Assembly: GCA_964410215.1 (NCBI GenBank)
Contig: CAYPHA010000033.1
Span: forward strand, 1 to 48,171
Source: CAYPHA01 sp964410215
GTDB taxonomy: Bacteria; Calditrichota; Calditrichia; Calditrichales; CAYPHA01
DNA: 48,171 bases
Direction of reading: 5' to 3'
Shown: positions 18,254 to 25,687 of the stretch, in pieces
Position numbering within the stretch: the stretch's first letter is position 1
How the letters are laid out: each line of letters begins with the position of its first letter
Program-made: the position numbers and the translations under genes
The notes under the pieces: generated by a model
Told to the model about the DNA's origin: nothing
The model's database searches: none
What the model saw: the letters and a program-made list of their open reading frames with translations, nothing else

Positions 18254-18637
18254 TTACCCACCTCGTCCGGCCCTGACCTTCGACACTAACTGGTTTGCCA
18301 GAATGTCGGTATTTCTGAGGATGGCCTCAATATCGGAGGTTTCAAGGTTATCATAATGTATGCCTGCCACGACGGTTACCGTTGCTGCCAGTTCTCTGGA
18401 AAGCTTCCGGCTCATATTTATTGTGAGATCATCTTCTTTATGGCCGTGAACGGCGATTACAGAAGCATTAGATTTTCTCTTGCCGGAACCGTAAGACTGT
18501 CCCACGCCAACGGCACCGATATGTTCTTCCCCGCCGCCCAGAAAAACCAGGTAGTCCTTTCCAACCGGGAAGCAGGTTAATTCCAGGGCATTGTTGCCGC
18601 TGCCTGTTCTGAGCGTAAAACAGCTTTTCACGTCCAT
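18254..18637 (-). CDS. Small LpdD-like protein (prenylated-flavin chaperone-like domain)
   Basis: A 127-residue protein with the pattern GKDYLVFLGGGEEHIGAVGV, then a small-residue loop, VIAVHGHKEDDLT, and VTVVAGIHYDNLETSDIE. I recall this pattern from the LpdD-like domain, named after subunit D of gallate decarboxylase and proposed to help mature prenylated-FMN enzymes of the UbiD family. A UbiD-family gene is in this window at 23816-25648, but not adjacent. The gene sits directly upstream of recO (2 bases). The family assignment is from memory of the pattern and is moderately certain; the function in this organism is inferred. Confidence 0.6.
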   Translation of the reverse strand: MDVKSCFTLRTGSGNNALELTCFPVGKDYLVFLGGGEEHIGAVGVGQSYGSGKRKSNASVIAVHGHKEDDLTINMSRKLSRELAATVTVVAGIHYDNLETSDIEAILRNTDILANQLVSKVRAGRGG

Positions 18638-18817
18638 TTCAATACATCCATCCTCAAAGAGTTGCCATTATAGCAAGAAATTGATAAAAATGCTACAGAA
18701 ACGGGATATTTTATGCATTAACATTGGTAAATAAAACGATATACGAAACGGATCATGGAATATTAGTCCGGATCGACTTGTTTTTCTATGTAAATCCCAT
18801 TACCGGAGTCAACTCAT

Positions 18818-19342
18818 ATGAGAGAGATACATACCGTCATTCAAAAAAATGCTGTCCGCTCCCTGCTGGTCCTTTTAATCATTGTACGGGTTGGCAGCGG
18901 TCAGAATATACTGCCGGTTTTTGAACTCAATGATCTGCAAAACAAACGCGTGACATTTGAAGATATCAGGGGTGAAAAACTGACCGTCATCGATTTCTGG
19001 GCAACCTGGTGTAAGCCTTGTGCAAGGGCCATTCCCAAACTGAATGACCTTGCTGCCGGTTTTAAGACGGAAGGCGTCCATTTTCTGGGTATCAATGTAG
19101 ACAGCCCAAGGAATGATCCGAAGGTCAAGCCGTTTGTCCATACTTACAATATCCGATACCCGGTATTACGGGATCCGAACAGTGAATACTCATCCGAAGT
19201 AAATATATCGGGTTTACCGACGCTGATCATTGTAAATGCAGACAGGGAAATTCTTTATGTCCACCGGGGTTACCGCCCCGGTGACGAAAAGGTTATTGAA
19301 GAAGAAATAAGAAAGCATCTGACGTCCAATGAAGATGAATAA
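18818..19342 (+). CDS. TlpA-like exported thioredoxin
   Basis: A 174-residue protein with an N-terminal hydrophobic segment (about residues 13-26; signal peptide or anchor) and a thioredoxin fold with WATWCKPC, catalytic Cys at 65 and 68, then GVHFLGINVDS and the cis-proline loop SGLPTLIIV. Such proteins act as periplasmic disulfide reductases. It is the first gene of a four-gene operon: its end overlaps the DUF6029 barrel gene by 14 bases, and a second redoxin, carrying a TGA in its active site, follows the barrel. GGAG precedes the ATG. Confidence 0.9.
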   Translation: MREIHTVIQKNAVRSLLVLLIIVRVGSGQNILPVFELNDLQNKRVTFEDIRGEKLTVIDFWATWCKPCARAIPKLNDLAAGFKTEGVHFLGINVDSPRNDPKVKPFVHTYNIRYPVLRDPNSEYSSEVNISGLPTLIIVNADREILYVHRGYRPGDEKVIEEEIRKHLTSNEDE

Positions 19343-20864
19343 GAGCCCTTTTCGGCACCTTTTTCCATTAGGACTGCTTCGTCTGCTGTTGTTACTGGCG
19401 GGGGTGGTGTCAGCACAGATAAGTGGTTCGAACCGGATTGAATATCAGGTCGGTAACCTGCCGGGTGAGCAGCCTGACAGCCGCAGCAACCTGTTTAACC
19501 AGTTGAACCTGAATTACCGAAACGAATATCTTTCTGCGGGTATGCGTGCTGAAATTTATAATGTCAATCATTCCGAAAACGCATTCTCCCGCATTTCACA
19601 AAAATACCTCCGCTATAAAAAAGGAAATGTGCAGTTACAGGTTGGTAACTTTTACGAAATACTGGGAAAAGGACTGTTATTGCGAGCTTTTGATATTCCC
19701 GGTGTAACCTACGAGGACCTGGCCACACGTGAACGCTACGGTTTTTATCAGGATATCGAAGGTATATCCCTGCGTTACCGGTCGGATTTGCTGGAAGCGC
19801 GCTTTCTGCACGGTTATCCCCTGGACCGTACGCAACCTCCGTCCAGGAAGCGGGAAACACGGCGTCCCAGGCTGATCCAGGGCGGGGAAGTGAATGTGAG
19901 TCTGCATGACCGCCTCAGACCGGGTGTCCTCTATCTGCGTGAAGAAAGTGAGGGTATACGCCGTGAATTTGGCGGTTTTAACATGCAGGGCTCTCTTGCT
20001 GCGGCTGTGCAATACTATATCGAATTTGTACAGGATCTTGAGGGGAGCAATGACCGGCTGGCATTAGGTCAGAATTCCACTCATGCGTTATATTCCTCCG
20101 TCAATTGGGTATACAGGCGGATGAGCCTGAGTCTGGAATACAAGGATTACCATAATTTCACGCTGGGTTACAATGAACCACCGTCCCTGGTCAAGGAGCA
20201 TTCATTTACATTGCTCAACCGCAGCACCCATGCGGTCGTTCCCCTGGATGAGCGGGGTGTTCAGCTGGAGGCCCTGTTTAGTCTGTTTGACCTGAATACG
20301 GCGACGATCAATTTTGCCCGCGCGGAGAACAACATTTTCAGTGAAACGTATGCGTACTATGCCTTGTATACGGATATAAACTATTATCCGGATGATTTCT
20401 CCGGTTTCCGCGGTTTTATCGATTTCTCCGAAGATCAGCTCGAAGGCGCTTATAACCGCATCACGGGCGGATTTTCATATGACAGGCAGTTTAAAACGGT
20501 CTGGAATATCATGCTGGATCTTCAAACCCAGCATTACGATGTACGATATGCCTTCAATCCGGAGGCAAATTACAGTGCGCAGAATAATCTGATTGGATTA
20601 ACGCTGAGCCGTTCTCCCGGTTTTTCAGCCGGCATCATTGTTGAACGGAGTGATGATGAAAATGTCACCAGCCGGAATGCATCCTTTCTATTTTTTGATG
20701 AGAGTTATTGGCCGGGTTTGACGTTTTCATATAATTATACGCAAAATACAGATTTTTCTCTTTTTTACGGAAAACGAAGGGGAGGCAATGCCTGTACGGG
20801 AGGTATATGTTACGAAGTCCAGCCGTTTGAAGGAGTTGAATTCAGAATAGGTACGTTATTTTGA
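19329..20864 (+). CDS. DUF6029-type outer-membrane beta-barrel protein
   Basis: A 511-residue protein with a signal peptide (hydrophobic residues about 13-28 ending VVSAQ) followed by alternating aromatic beta-strand patterns through to a C-terminal FRIGTLF, as expected for an outer-membrane barrel. The N-terminal ISGSNRIEYQVG and YLRYKKGNVQLQVGNFYEIL are typical of DUF6029 proteins. Two Cys stand close together near the end (ACTGGICYE). The start overlaps the TlpA-like gene; 10 bases separate its TGA stop from the redoxin ATG. The function is unknown; linkage to two redoxins suggests a role in envelope redox or in presenting exported proteins. Confidence 0.75.
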   Translation: MKMNKSPFRHLFPLGLLRLLLLLAGVVSAQISGSNRIEYQVGNLPGEQPDSRSNLFNQLNLNYRNEYLSAGMRAEIYNVNHSENAFSRISQKYLRYKKGNVQLQVGNFYEILGKGLLLRAFDIPGVTYEDLATRERYGFYQDIEGISLRYRSDLLEARFLHGYPLDRTQPPSRKRETRRPRLIQGGEVNVSLHDRLRPGVLYLREESEGIRREFGGFNMQGSLAAAVQYYIEFVQDLEGSNDRLALGQNSTHALYSSVNWVYRRMSLSLEYKDYHNFTLGYNEPPSLVKEHSFTLLNRSTHAVVPLDERGVQLEALFSLFDLNTATINFARAENNIFSETYAYYALYTDINYYPDDFSGFRGFIDFSEDQLEGAYNRITGGFSYDRQFKTVWNIMLDLQTQHYDVRYAFNPEANYSAQNNLIGLTLSRSPGFSAGIIVERSDDENVTSRNASFLFFDESYWPGLTFSYNYTQNTDFSLFYGKRRGGNACTGGICYEVQPFEGVEFRIGTLF

Positions 20865-20874
20865 GGAGCAGATT

Positions 20875-21654
20875 ATGAATAAAATACTCATTGCATGTAT
20901 GCTGTTGTTGGCGGTTACACAACTGCCTGCCGCCGGTGTCGGTGATATGGCACCGGATTTTACACTGTCCGGCCTGGAAGGTGAAGAGATAACCCTGAGT
21001 GATCTCAGAGGCAAAGTCGTGTATATATTCTGGTTCGGTTATGGCTGAACCAGTTGTCGCGCTGTCGGGAACAGCACGCAAACACAAATAGCTGATCTCT
21101 ATACGGAAGACGTATTTCAGGCTATCGGTATCGACTGCTGGGATGGATCCCCGTCAAATGTACAGGGATTTAAAAATCAGACGGGCATTACGTATCCCTT
21201 ACTGCTCGATGGAAGTGAAGTGATGGGTAACTATGAAATCGGCTATGACCGTAGTATGGTTATCGACCAATCCGGCATTATTCAATATTCTTCTTCCGGC
21301 GCCAGTGTCTCCAATATAAACGAAACCATAGAAAATCTACTGGCAACTTCAATCGAAAATCCCATGCCGGGCAGGATGCGTTTTGAGCTGAAGGGAAATT
21401 ATCCCAATCCCTTTAATCCGTCGACCACGATTGCATTCAGCGTGGATAAGCCGCAAATAATTCAGTTGAATATTTTGGATTCAAGAGGTAGATTGGTGAA
21501 AAACCTTGTCAATACCAGCTATGAATCCGGGAACCATTCTATTACCTGGGATGGTACGTCCGGGAACGGCTCACGCGTGTCTTCGGGCATTTATTATGCA
21601 TGGCTGGCAGGGGCATCTGATGTAAAGACGTTAAAGCTGGTCCTTATTAAATGA
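20875..21654 (+). CDS. Candidate selenoprotein: exported UxxC redoxin with FlgD-like sorting domain
   Basis: Read from ATG 20875 (GAGGAG upstream), the frame gives 259 residues if the TGA at 21046-21048 is decoded. Order: signal peptide (1-20), AhpC/TlpA-like redoxin domain (GDMAPDFTLSGLEGEE, RGKVVYIFWFGYG), position 58 = TGA, then TSC with Cys61. Related redoxins have Cys-x-x-Cys at this site, so the codon is exactly at the nucleophilic Cys. The fold continues with FQAIGIDCWDGS, TGITYPLLLDGS and YDRSMVIDQSGIIQY, then the sorting domain NYPNPFNPSTTIAFSV to the end (KTLKLVLIK). No other stop or shift occurs in 201 codons after it. TGA is used as a normal stop by the gene just upstream, so general recoding is not the cause. 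A SECIS-like hairpin follows. The alternative is a single Cys-to-stop mutation (TGC or TGT to TGA). It overlaps the next gene by ATGA. Confidence 0.75.
21054..21081 (+). promoter_or_regulatory. Putative bacterial SECIS stem-loop
   Basis: Directly downstream of the in-frame TGA (21046-21048), GCTGT (21061-21065) pairs with ACAGC (21071-21075) around the 5-base loop CGGGA. The stem extends by 59-77 and 58-78 after a C/A mismatch, and by three more pairs (54-56 with 79-81) with one bulged T. The loop begins 17 bases after the TGA and has G at its second position. As I recall the bacterial SECIS model, it requires a stem of at least 4 pairs, a G in the first two loop bases and 16-37 bases from UGA to the loop; this fits. 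Pairing was done by eye. Confidence 0.6.
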
Positions 21655-22184
21655 AAATCAGGCTGGTTCTCAGCATACTGCTCTTTCTGTTTATTGCATT
21701 TATCATTGTTTACGGCAATGTAACCGGTTTGCATACGCATATTGAAAACACCGTCATTGTGGAAGCGCCTGAACCGGTCGTATGGCGTCACCTGGCAGGC
21801 ATCGAAACCTACGATCGCTGGTGTAACAATACCACCTTCGGGGAGACGACCCGGGACACGCTTCGGCAGATGATCCTTCGAAATGCAACATATCATTTGT
21901 CGACCGGGTCGCTTGCGATCAGAGAACATATCCGTATCAATGAAACGGAACATTCTGTTGCCATGCGCGCCGCCCCGGATCATAAAACCTCATTTCTTGA
22001 TAATTTTCAAACTGACTTCACCACGGAATCCCTCGCTGACGGAAGTACGTCCGTTACCTGGAATGTCCGCTATCAAATCCGGCCAGTTGTCGCGCGGACC
22101 ATCGCACAATTCCGTTTGAAACCTGCCATCGATGCTTTCACCAGGGATAACCTGCACGAGCTGAAAAAGACGATCGAACGTTAA
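21651..22184 (+). CDS. Membrane-anchored SRPBCC (START/polyketide cyclase-like) protein
   Basis: A 177-residue protein with one N-terminal membrane segment (residues 4-22) and a helix-grip domain: HIENTVIVEAPEPVVWRHL is the usual first strand and helix, and the last helix is FTRDNLHELKKTI. Such domains bind hydrophobic ligands; no catalytic residues can be named. The ATG overlaps the stop of the candidate selenoprotein (ATGA), so it is the fourth gene of the operon and translated with it. Its link to redox chemistry is unclear. Confidence 0.75.
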   Translation: MKIRLVLSILLFLFIAFIIVYGNVTGLHTHIENTVIVEAPEPVVWRHLAGIETYDRWCNNTTFGETTRDTLRQMILRNATYHLSTGSLAIREHIRINETEHSVAMRAAPDHKTSFLDNFQTDFTTESLADGSTSVTWNVRYQIRPVVARTIAQFRLKPAIDAFTRDNLHELKKTIER

Positions 22185-22192
22185 TATTTAGT

Positions 22193-22356
22193 ACACGAAG
22201 GGACGCGAAGAAGACACAAAGCACCACGAAGGATATATAATGGTTGGGTTTATGGTATAAGAAAAGTATCAGGAAAATCCAAGTATTTAATATATTGAAA
22301 ATGTATAAAATATTCTCTGTGGCACTTCGCGTCTTCTTCGTGGAGCTTCGTGAAAC
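22193..22356. repeat. Imperfect inverted repeat of CACGAAG-type units (MITE-like)
   Basis: Left arm 22193-22232 (ACACGAAGGGACGCGAAGAA and onward) and right arm 22315-22356 (TCTGTGGCACTTCGCGTCTT and onward) are imperfect reverse complements around an AT-rich centre of about 80 bases. It fills the gap between two convergent genes and may serve as a two-way terminator. The build from short CACGAAG-like units is like the element at 17374-17488. Confidence 0.7.
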
Positions 22357-22369
22357 GAGTTTTTATCGA

Positions 22370-23734
22370 TTATCTGCGGTCGAGTTTTTTTACAGCCTGC
22401 ATGGCACATAGCAGAACCGGGCTCCACGCGGGGGCAAGCGGCGGTGTGTAAGCCAGGTCAAGATGAAGCATATCGAAAACCGTCATTTTATTCTGAATGG
22501 CCGTGGCACATACATCGATCCCCCGGGTCACACTCTCTGAGCCTGTCATTTGTGCACCAAGCAGACGGCCGTCCGGTTTCTTGAATATAATTTTGGTAAT
22601 CAGGGGTTCTGATCCCGGGAAATAGGCTGCTTTTGATGTTGTATTTACCAGTACTGTATCCGCATTCATGCCCAGCTTTTGTGCCGTGTTTATGTCGATA
22701 CCGGTTCGGGCCACCTGCAGGTTGAATACCTTGACGACGGCGGTGCCGGCAATGCCCTCAAAGCGGGAAAACCGGCCGCATGCATTATCCGCGGCAACCC
22801 GTGCCTGTTTCAGTGCGGATGTGGCCTGGGGTGAAAATATATATTTGCCGGTAACCATGTCTCTTGTCTCCGCACAATCCCCGATGGCGTATATGCCGTG
22901 CAAACTGGTTTCCTGCTTGTTATTAACGCGTATCGCACCGCTTTTCCCACATGCCATTCGCGCGTTTTTCGCCAGTGAAACATTTGGCGTAACGCCTGTG
23001 GCAAAAACGACCATATCCGTTTGCACATCCACCCCGTTATCCAGTTCGACAGAATGGACACCCTCTGCAGTACCGTTTATACGGGAAAGTGTAACGGATT
23101 CCTGTATCCGGCAGCCGTGTTGAAGAAGTTCATTACGTACTGCTGTGATGATCTCCGGTTCGAACGAATCCAGAATGCCTGGTTTCGCTTCGATGATAAA
23201 GACGTCTGTGCCGTTTCTGCGGAGGGCTTCGGCCATCTCCAGTCCGAGGTAGCCACTGCCGACGATCACGGCCTTCTTCCCGGTACCCGTGACGGACGTT
23301 CTCAAGTTGATCGCATCTTCAACGTTGCGCAGCACGTGTACGCCCGGCAATTTGTTTCCCGGTAAGTCGGGGATGGCAGCGTTCGCGCCGGTTGCGATAA
23401 TCAGCCGGTCATAGGACAGATCGATGATACGGTCTCTGCGGGTATCGCGTACTTCAACAGTGCGGGGCCGGGTTTGTATCCGTTCGGCGTAATGTTTTGT
23501 CAGCACCCTGATATGATACTTTTCGAAGATGTCTTCCGGTGTGTGTAAGATCAGTTTATTTATATCGGGAATATCACCGGAAACATGATAAGGCAGGACG
23601 CAGGCAGCGTATGAGATATGCGCACCTCTTTCAATAACCGTAACAGAGGCATCCGGGCAATTCCGCCGGATACGTGTTGCCGCGGTCATGCCGGCGGCGG
23701 CTCCGCCGATGATGAGGAACTGTTTACGGTTCAT
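22370..23734 (-). CDS. CoA-disulfide reductase/NADH oxidase-like flavoprotein
   Basis: From ATG 23734 the product has 454 residues. The FAD loop is LIIGGAAAGMTAAT (7-20), the redox Cys is C45 in ISYAACVLPYHVSG (the site of the single active Cys of CoA-disulfide reductases), the NAD loop is AVIVGSGYLGLEMAEAL, and the second FAD segment is GIYAIGDCAETR. The C-terminal dimerisation domain ends with AYTPPLAPAWSPV. The family reduces CoA disulfide, polysulfide or O2 with NAD(P)H. The frame is open to GTG 23779, but the fold starts at MNRKQFLIIGG and neither start has a good Shine-Dalgarno sequence. Substrate not known. Confidence 0.88.
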   Translation of the reverse strand: MNRKQFLIIGGAAAGMTAATRIRRNCPDASVTVIERGAHISYAACVLPYHVSGDIPDINKLILHTPEDIFEKYHIRVLTKHYAERIQTRPRTVEVRDTRRDRIIDLSYDRLIIATGANAAIPDLPGNKLPGVHVLRNVEDAINLRTSVTGTGKKAVIVGSGYLGLEMAEALRRNGTDVFIIEAKPGILDSFEPEIITAVRNELLQHGCRIQESVTLSRINGTAEGVHSVELDNGVDVQTDMVVFATGVTPNVSLAKNARMACGKSGAIRVNNKQETSLHGIYAIGDCAETRDMVTGKYIFSPQATSALKQARVAADNACGRFSRFEGIAGTAVVKVFNLQVARTGIDINTAQKLGMNADTVLVNTTSKAAYFPGSEPLITKIIFKKPDGRLLGAQMTGSESVTRGIDVCATAIQNKMTVFDMLHLDLAYTPPLAPAWSPVLLCAMQAVKKLDRR

Positions 23735-23815
23735 ACAAGTTGATTCCGGTTTATCATGTTTTCCTGACTGACTGTACACAACAAAAATAGGTCAAATACC
23801 TGAAAAATGCCAGCC

Positions 23816-25648
23816 CTAGTCCAAATATCCATGAAGGCTGGCACCTTTGACAGCGAGACGTCGTATCCGTTTCAGAATAGCGGTGTCTTCCTCCAGGGCC
23901 GGGGCGTGATGCGGTTTAATTCGGGCATCGATAATCAGTGGCCCCCTGCATCCCCAGTGCTTGTCTTCGATAAAACTGTCAATACCATGAATATCACGTG
24001 CCGGATCGGAGCGTGTAAACGTAACCCAGAGGAAGTTCGGTACAGAGGCACTGACAAAATCGCTGTCATCCGCAATAATGATCAATGGAAATTCTGTGCC
24101 ATCAGTGGTCTTTGCAGGATCGGTAAGGGCTGTAATCTCGCTGTGGGCCTGGTCGTATTCGGTAAATGCGTGTGCCCTTAGTGCCAGCACACCGGGCATG
24201 ACAATCCGTGGATCGGAAAAATGCCGGCTCAGTTTAAGTCCGTTATCGATCTTTGTGGCCAGTTTACGTTTTGTTCTGCCTGCCGCCGCAATAATCACTT
24301 TCGAACCCTTGATTAACCCATGACCTGTATAGTCGAGGGTGTCGATCGTGGTCCGGGTTTGAAAATGAAGGTCCCTGGACCAGTCAACCCGCTCCAGGAC
24401 ATGCTGGAGAAAGGCTGCTGTATCGTGTGTGCTGAGCCGTGGATTATCCTCACCGGCGGCAATCACCAGGTATTTAGCAAGGGAAAGCTGACCGAAGCCG
24501 AGTACGGCATTGGCGATGGTCAATATCTCCCGCGGTTCCCGTTTTTCATAGGGGATATAGCGTTCGCTTCCGATAGCAAGCAGCAGCGGATGCACGCCGG
24601 CTTCGTCCACCGCGTTAATTTCCCTGAGACCGGGCAGCTCCGAGGGTACAACGGGGCCGGTTATCTCCTGAATGAGCAGGTTAAAGTTTGTATCTTCCTG
24701 GGGCGGTCTTCCCACCACTGTAAACGGCCAGATAGCATCCTTTCGGTGAAACACCGCTTTAACATTCATTACCGGAAAATCATGCTTCAGGCTGTAATAC
24801 CCCAGGTGATCACCAAAAGGTCCCTCCTTTTTAAGCATACGCGGATCGATCTCGCCGACGATACAGAAATCGGCATCAGTGGAAATACAATACCCGTTCC
24901 AGTCTGTGTAGCGAAAGCGGCGGCCACCAAGCACGCCGGCAAAGGCAGCTTCAGGAAGATTCTCCGGCAGCGGCATGACAGCGGCAAACGAGTGGGATGG
25001 CGGTCCTCCCACAAAAATACTGACTTTAAGGGGCAGTCCCGATTCAATGGCCGCAGTATGATGTATGCCGATGCCGCGATGCAACTGGTAATGCAGGCCG
25101 ATTTCCTCTCCTGTGCTGTAATCATTGCCGTTGAGCTGGATACGGTACATCCCCAGGTTGCTGTTCATGATGCCCGGTTTCAATGGATTTTCCGTATAAA
25201 CCTGAGGTAGTGTAATGAACGCGCCGCCGTCTTCCGGCCATGAGCGGATCTGCGGCAATTGCTGTGTCGATATCTGTCGAAAAAGAACGGGCGCTTTACC
25301 TGTTCGCAGCGGAAGCGCATGTATGGCCGCTATGGGGGAATATACATGCCTGAGGGGCTTGCGCAGGGCTTCAAGCGGATCCATTTTCAGACGGATTAGT
25401 TTCTGAACCTGGCGCAGTGTTGACCGGAACAGGAAACGGGACCGGTACAGCGTGCCGAACAGGTTGGATACGGCGGGAAAATCACAGCCTCTGATGTTTT
25501 CAAACAGCAGGGCAGGGCCGCCATTACGATGGACACGCCGGTGAATCGCTGCCATCTCAAGGTCCGGATCCACCTCTTCGGTGATGCGTAAGAGATGACC
25601 GTTCCGTTCCAGGTCATCGATACATGCTTTTAAGGACGTGTATATCAA
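23816..25648 (-). CDS. UbiD family decarboxylase (menaquinone-pathway-like long form)
   Basis: A 610-residue prenylated-FMN-dependent decarboxylase. The N-terminus SLKACIDDLERNGHLLRI is typical of the family. The conserved Arg lies in NLGMYR (164-169), and the catalytic acid segment is KEGPFGDHLGYYS (274-286). The length matches the long menaquinone-type group rather than the shorter proteobacterial UbiD of about 490 residues. The start is TTG at 25648, chosen because the family N-terminus begins there. It would decarboxylate an aromatic or polyprenyl-aromatic acid. No UbiX prenyltransferase is in the window; an LpdD-like gene lies 5 kb away. Confidence 0.85.
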   Translation of the reverse strand: MIYTSLKACIDDLERNGHLLRITEEVDPDLEMAAIHRRVHRNGGPALLFENIRGCDFPAVSNLFGTLYRSRFLFRSTLRQVQKLIRLKMDPLEALRKPLRHVYSPIAAIHALPLRTGKAPVLFRQISTQQLPQIRSWPEDGGAFITLPQVYTENPLKPGIMNSNLGMYRIQLNGNDYSTGEEIGLHYQLHRGIGIHHTAAIESGLPLKVSIFVGGPPSHSFAAVMPLPENLPEAAFAGVLGGRRFRYTDWNGYCISTDADFCIVGEIDPRMLKKEGPFGDHLGYYSLKHDFPVMNVKAVFHRKDAIWPFTVVGRPPQEDTNFNLLIQEITGPVVPSELPGLREINAVDEAGVHPLLLAIGSERYIPYEKREPREILTIANAVLGFGQLSLAKYLVIAAGEDNPRLSTHDTAAFLQHVLERVDWSRDLHFQTRTTIDTLDYTGHGLIKGSKVIIAAAGRTKRKLATKIDNGLKLSRHFSDPRIVMPGVLALRAHAFTEYDQAHSEITALTDPAKTTDGTEFPLIIIADDSDFVSASVPNFLWVTFTRSDPARDIHGIDSFIEDKHWGCRGPLIIDARIKPHHAPALEEDTAILKRIRRLAVKGASLHGYLD

Positions 25649-25687
25649 AAGGCGGCCATTTCCTGAATTTAATATATTACAGCTTCT

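Noticed and set aside
18638..18817. Possible RNA gene in the gap between the LpdD-like gene and the thioredoxin
   Set aside because: No tRNA-like cloverleaf or strong hairpin is seen; it probably holds divergent promoters only.
21220..21654. Separate gene starting at an internal ATG after the TGA
   Set aside because: This start lies inside the redoxin fold (GNYEIGYDRSMVI) without a ribosome-binding site; the same frame upstream is a well-matched signal peptide and redoxin start interrupted by one TGA.
24320..25210. Long + strand open frame of 296 codons antisense to the UbiD gene
   Set aside because: The - strand encodes a conserved full-length UbiD protein; the + frame shows no family motif.
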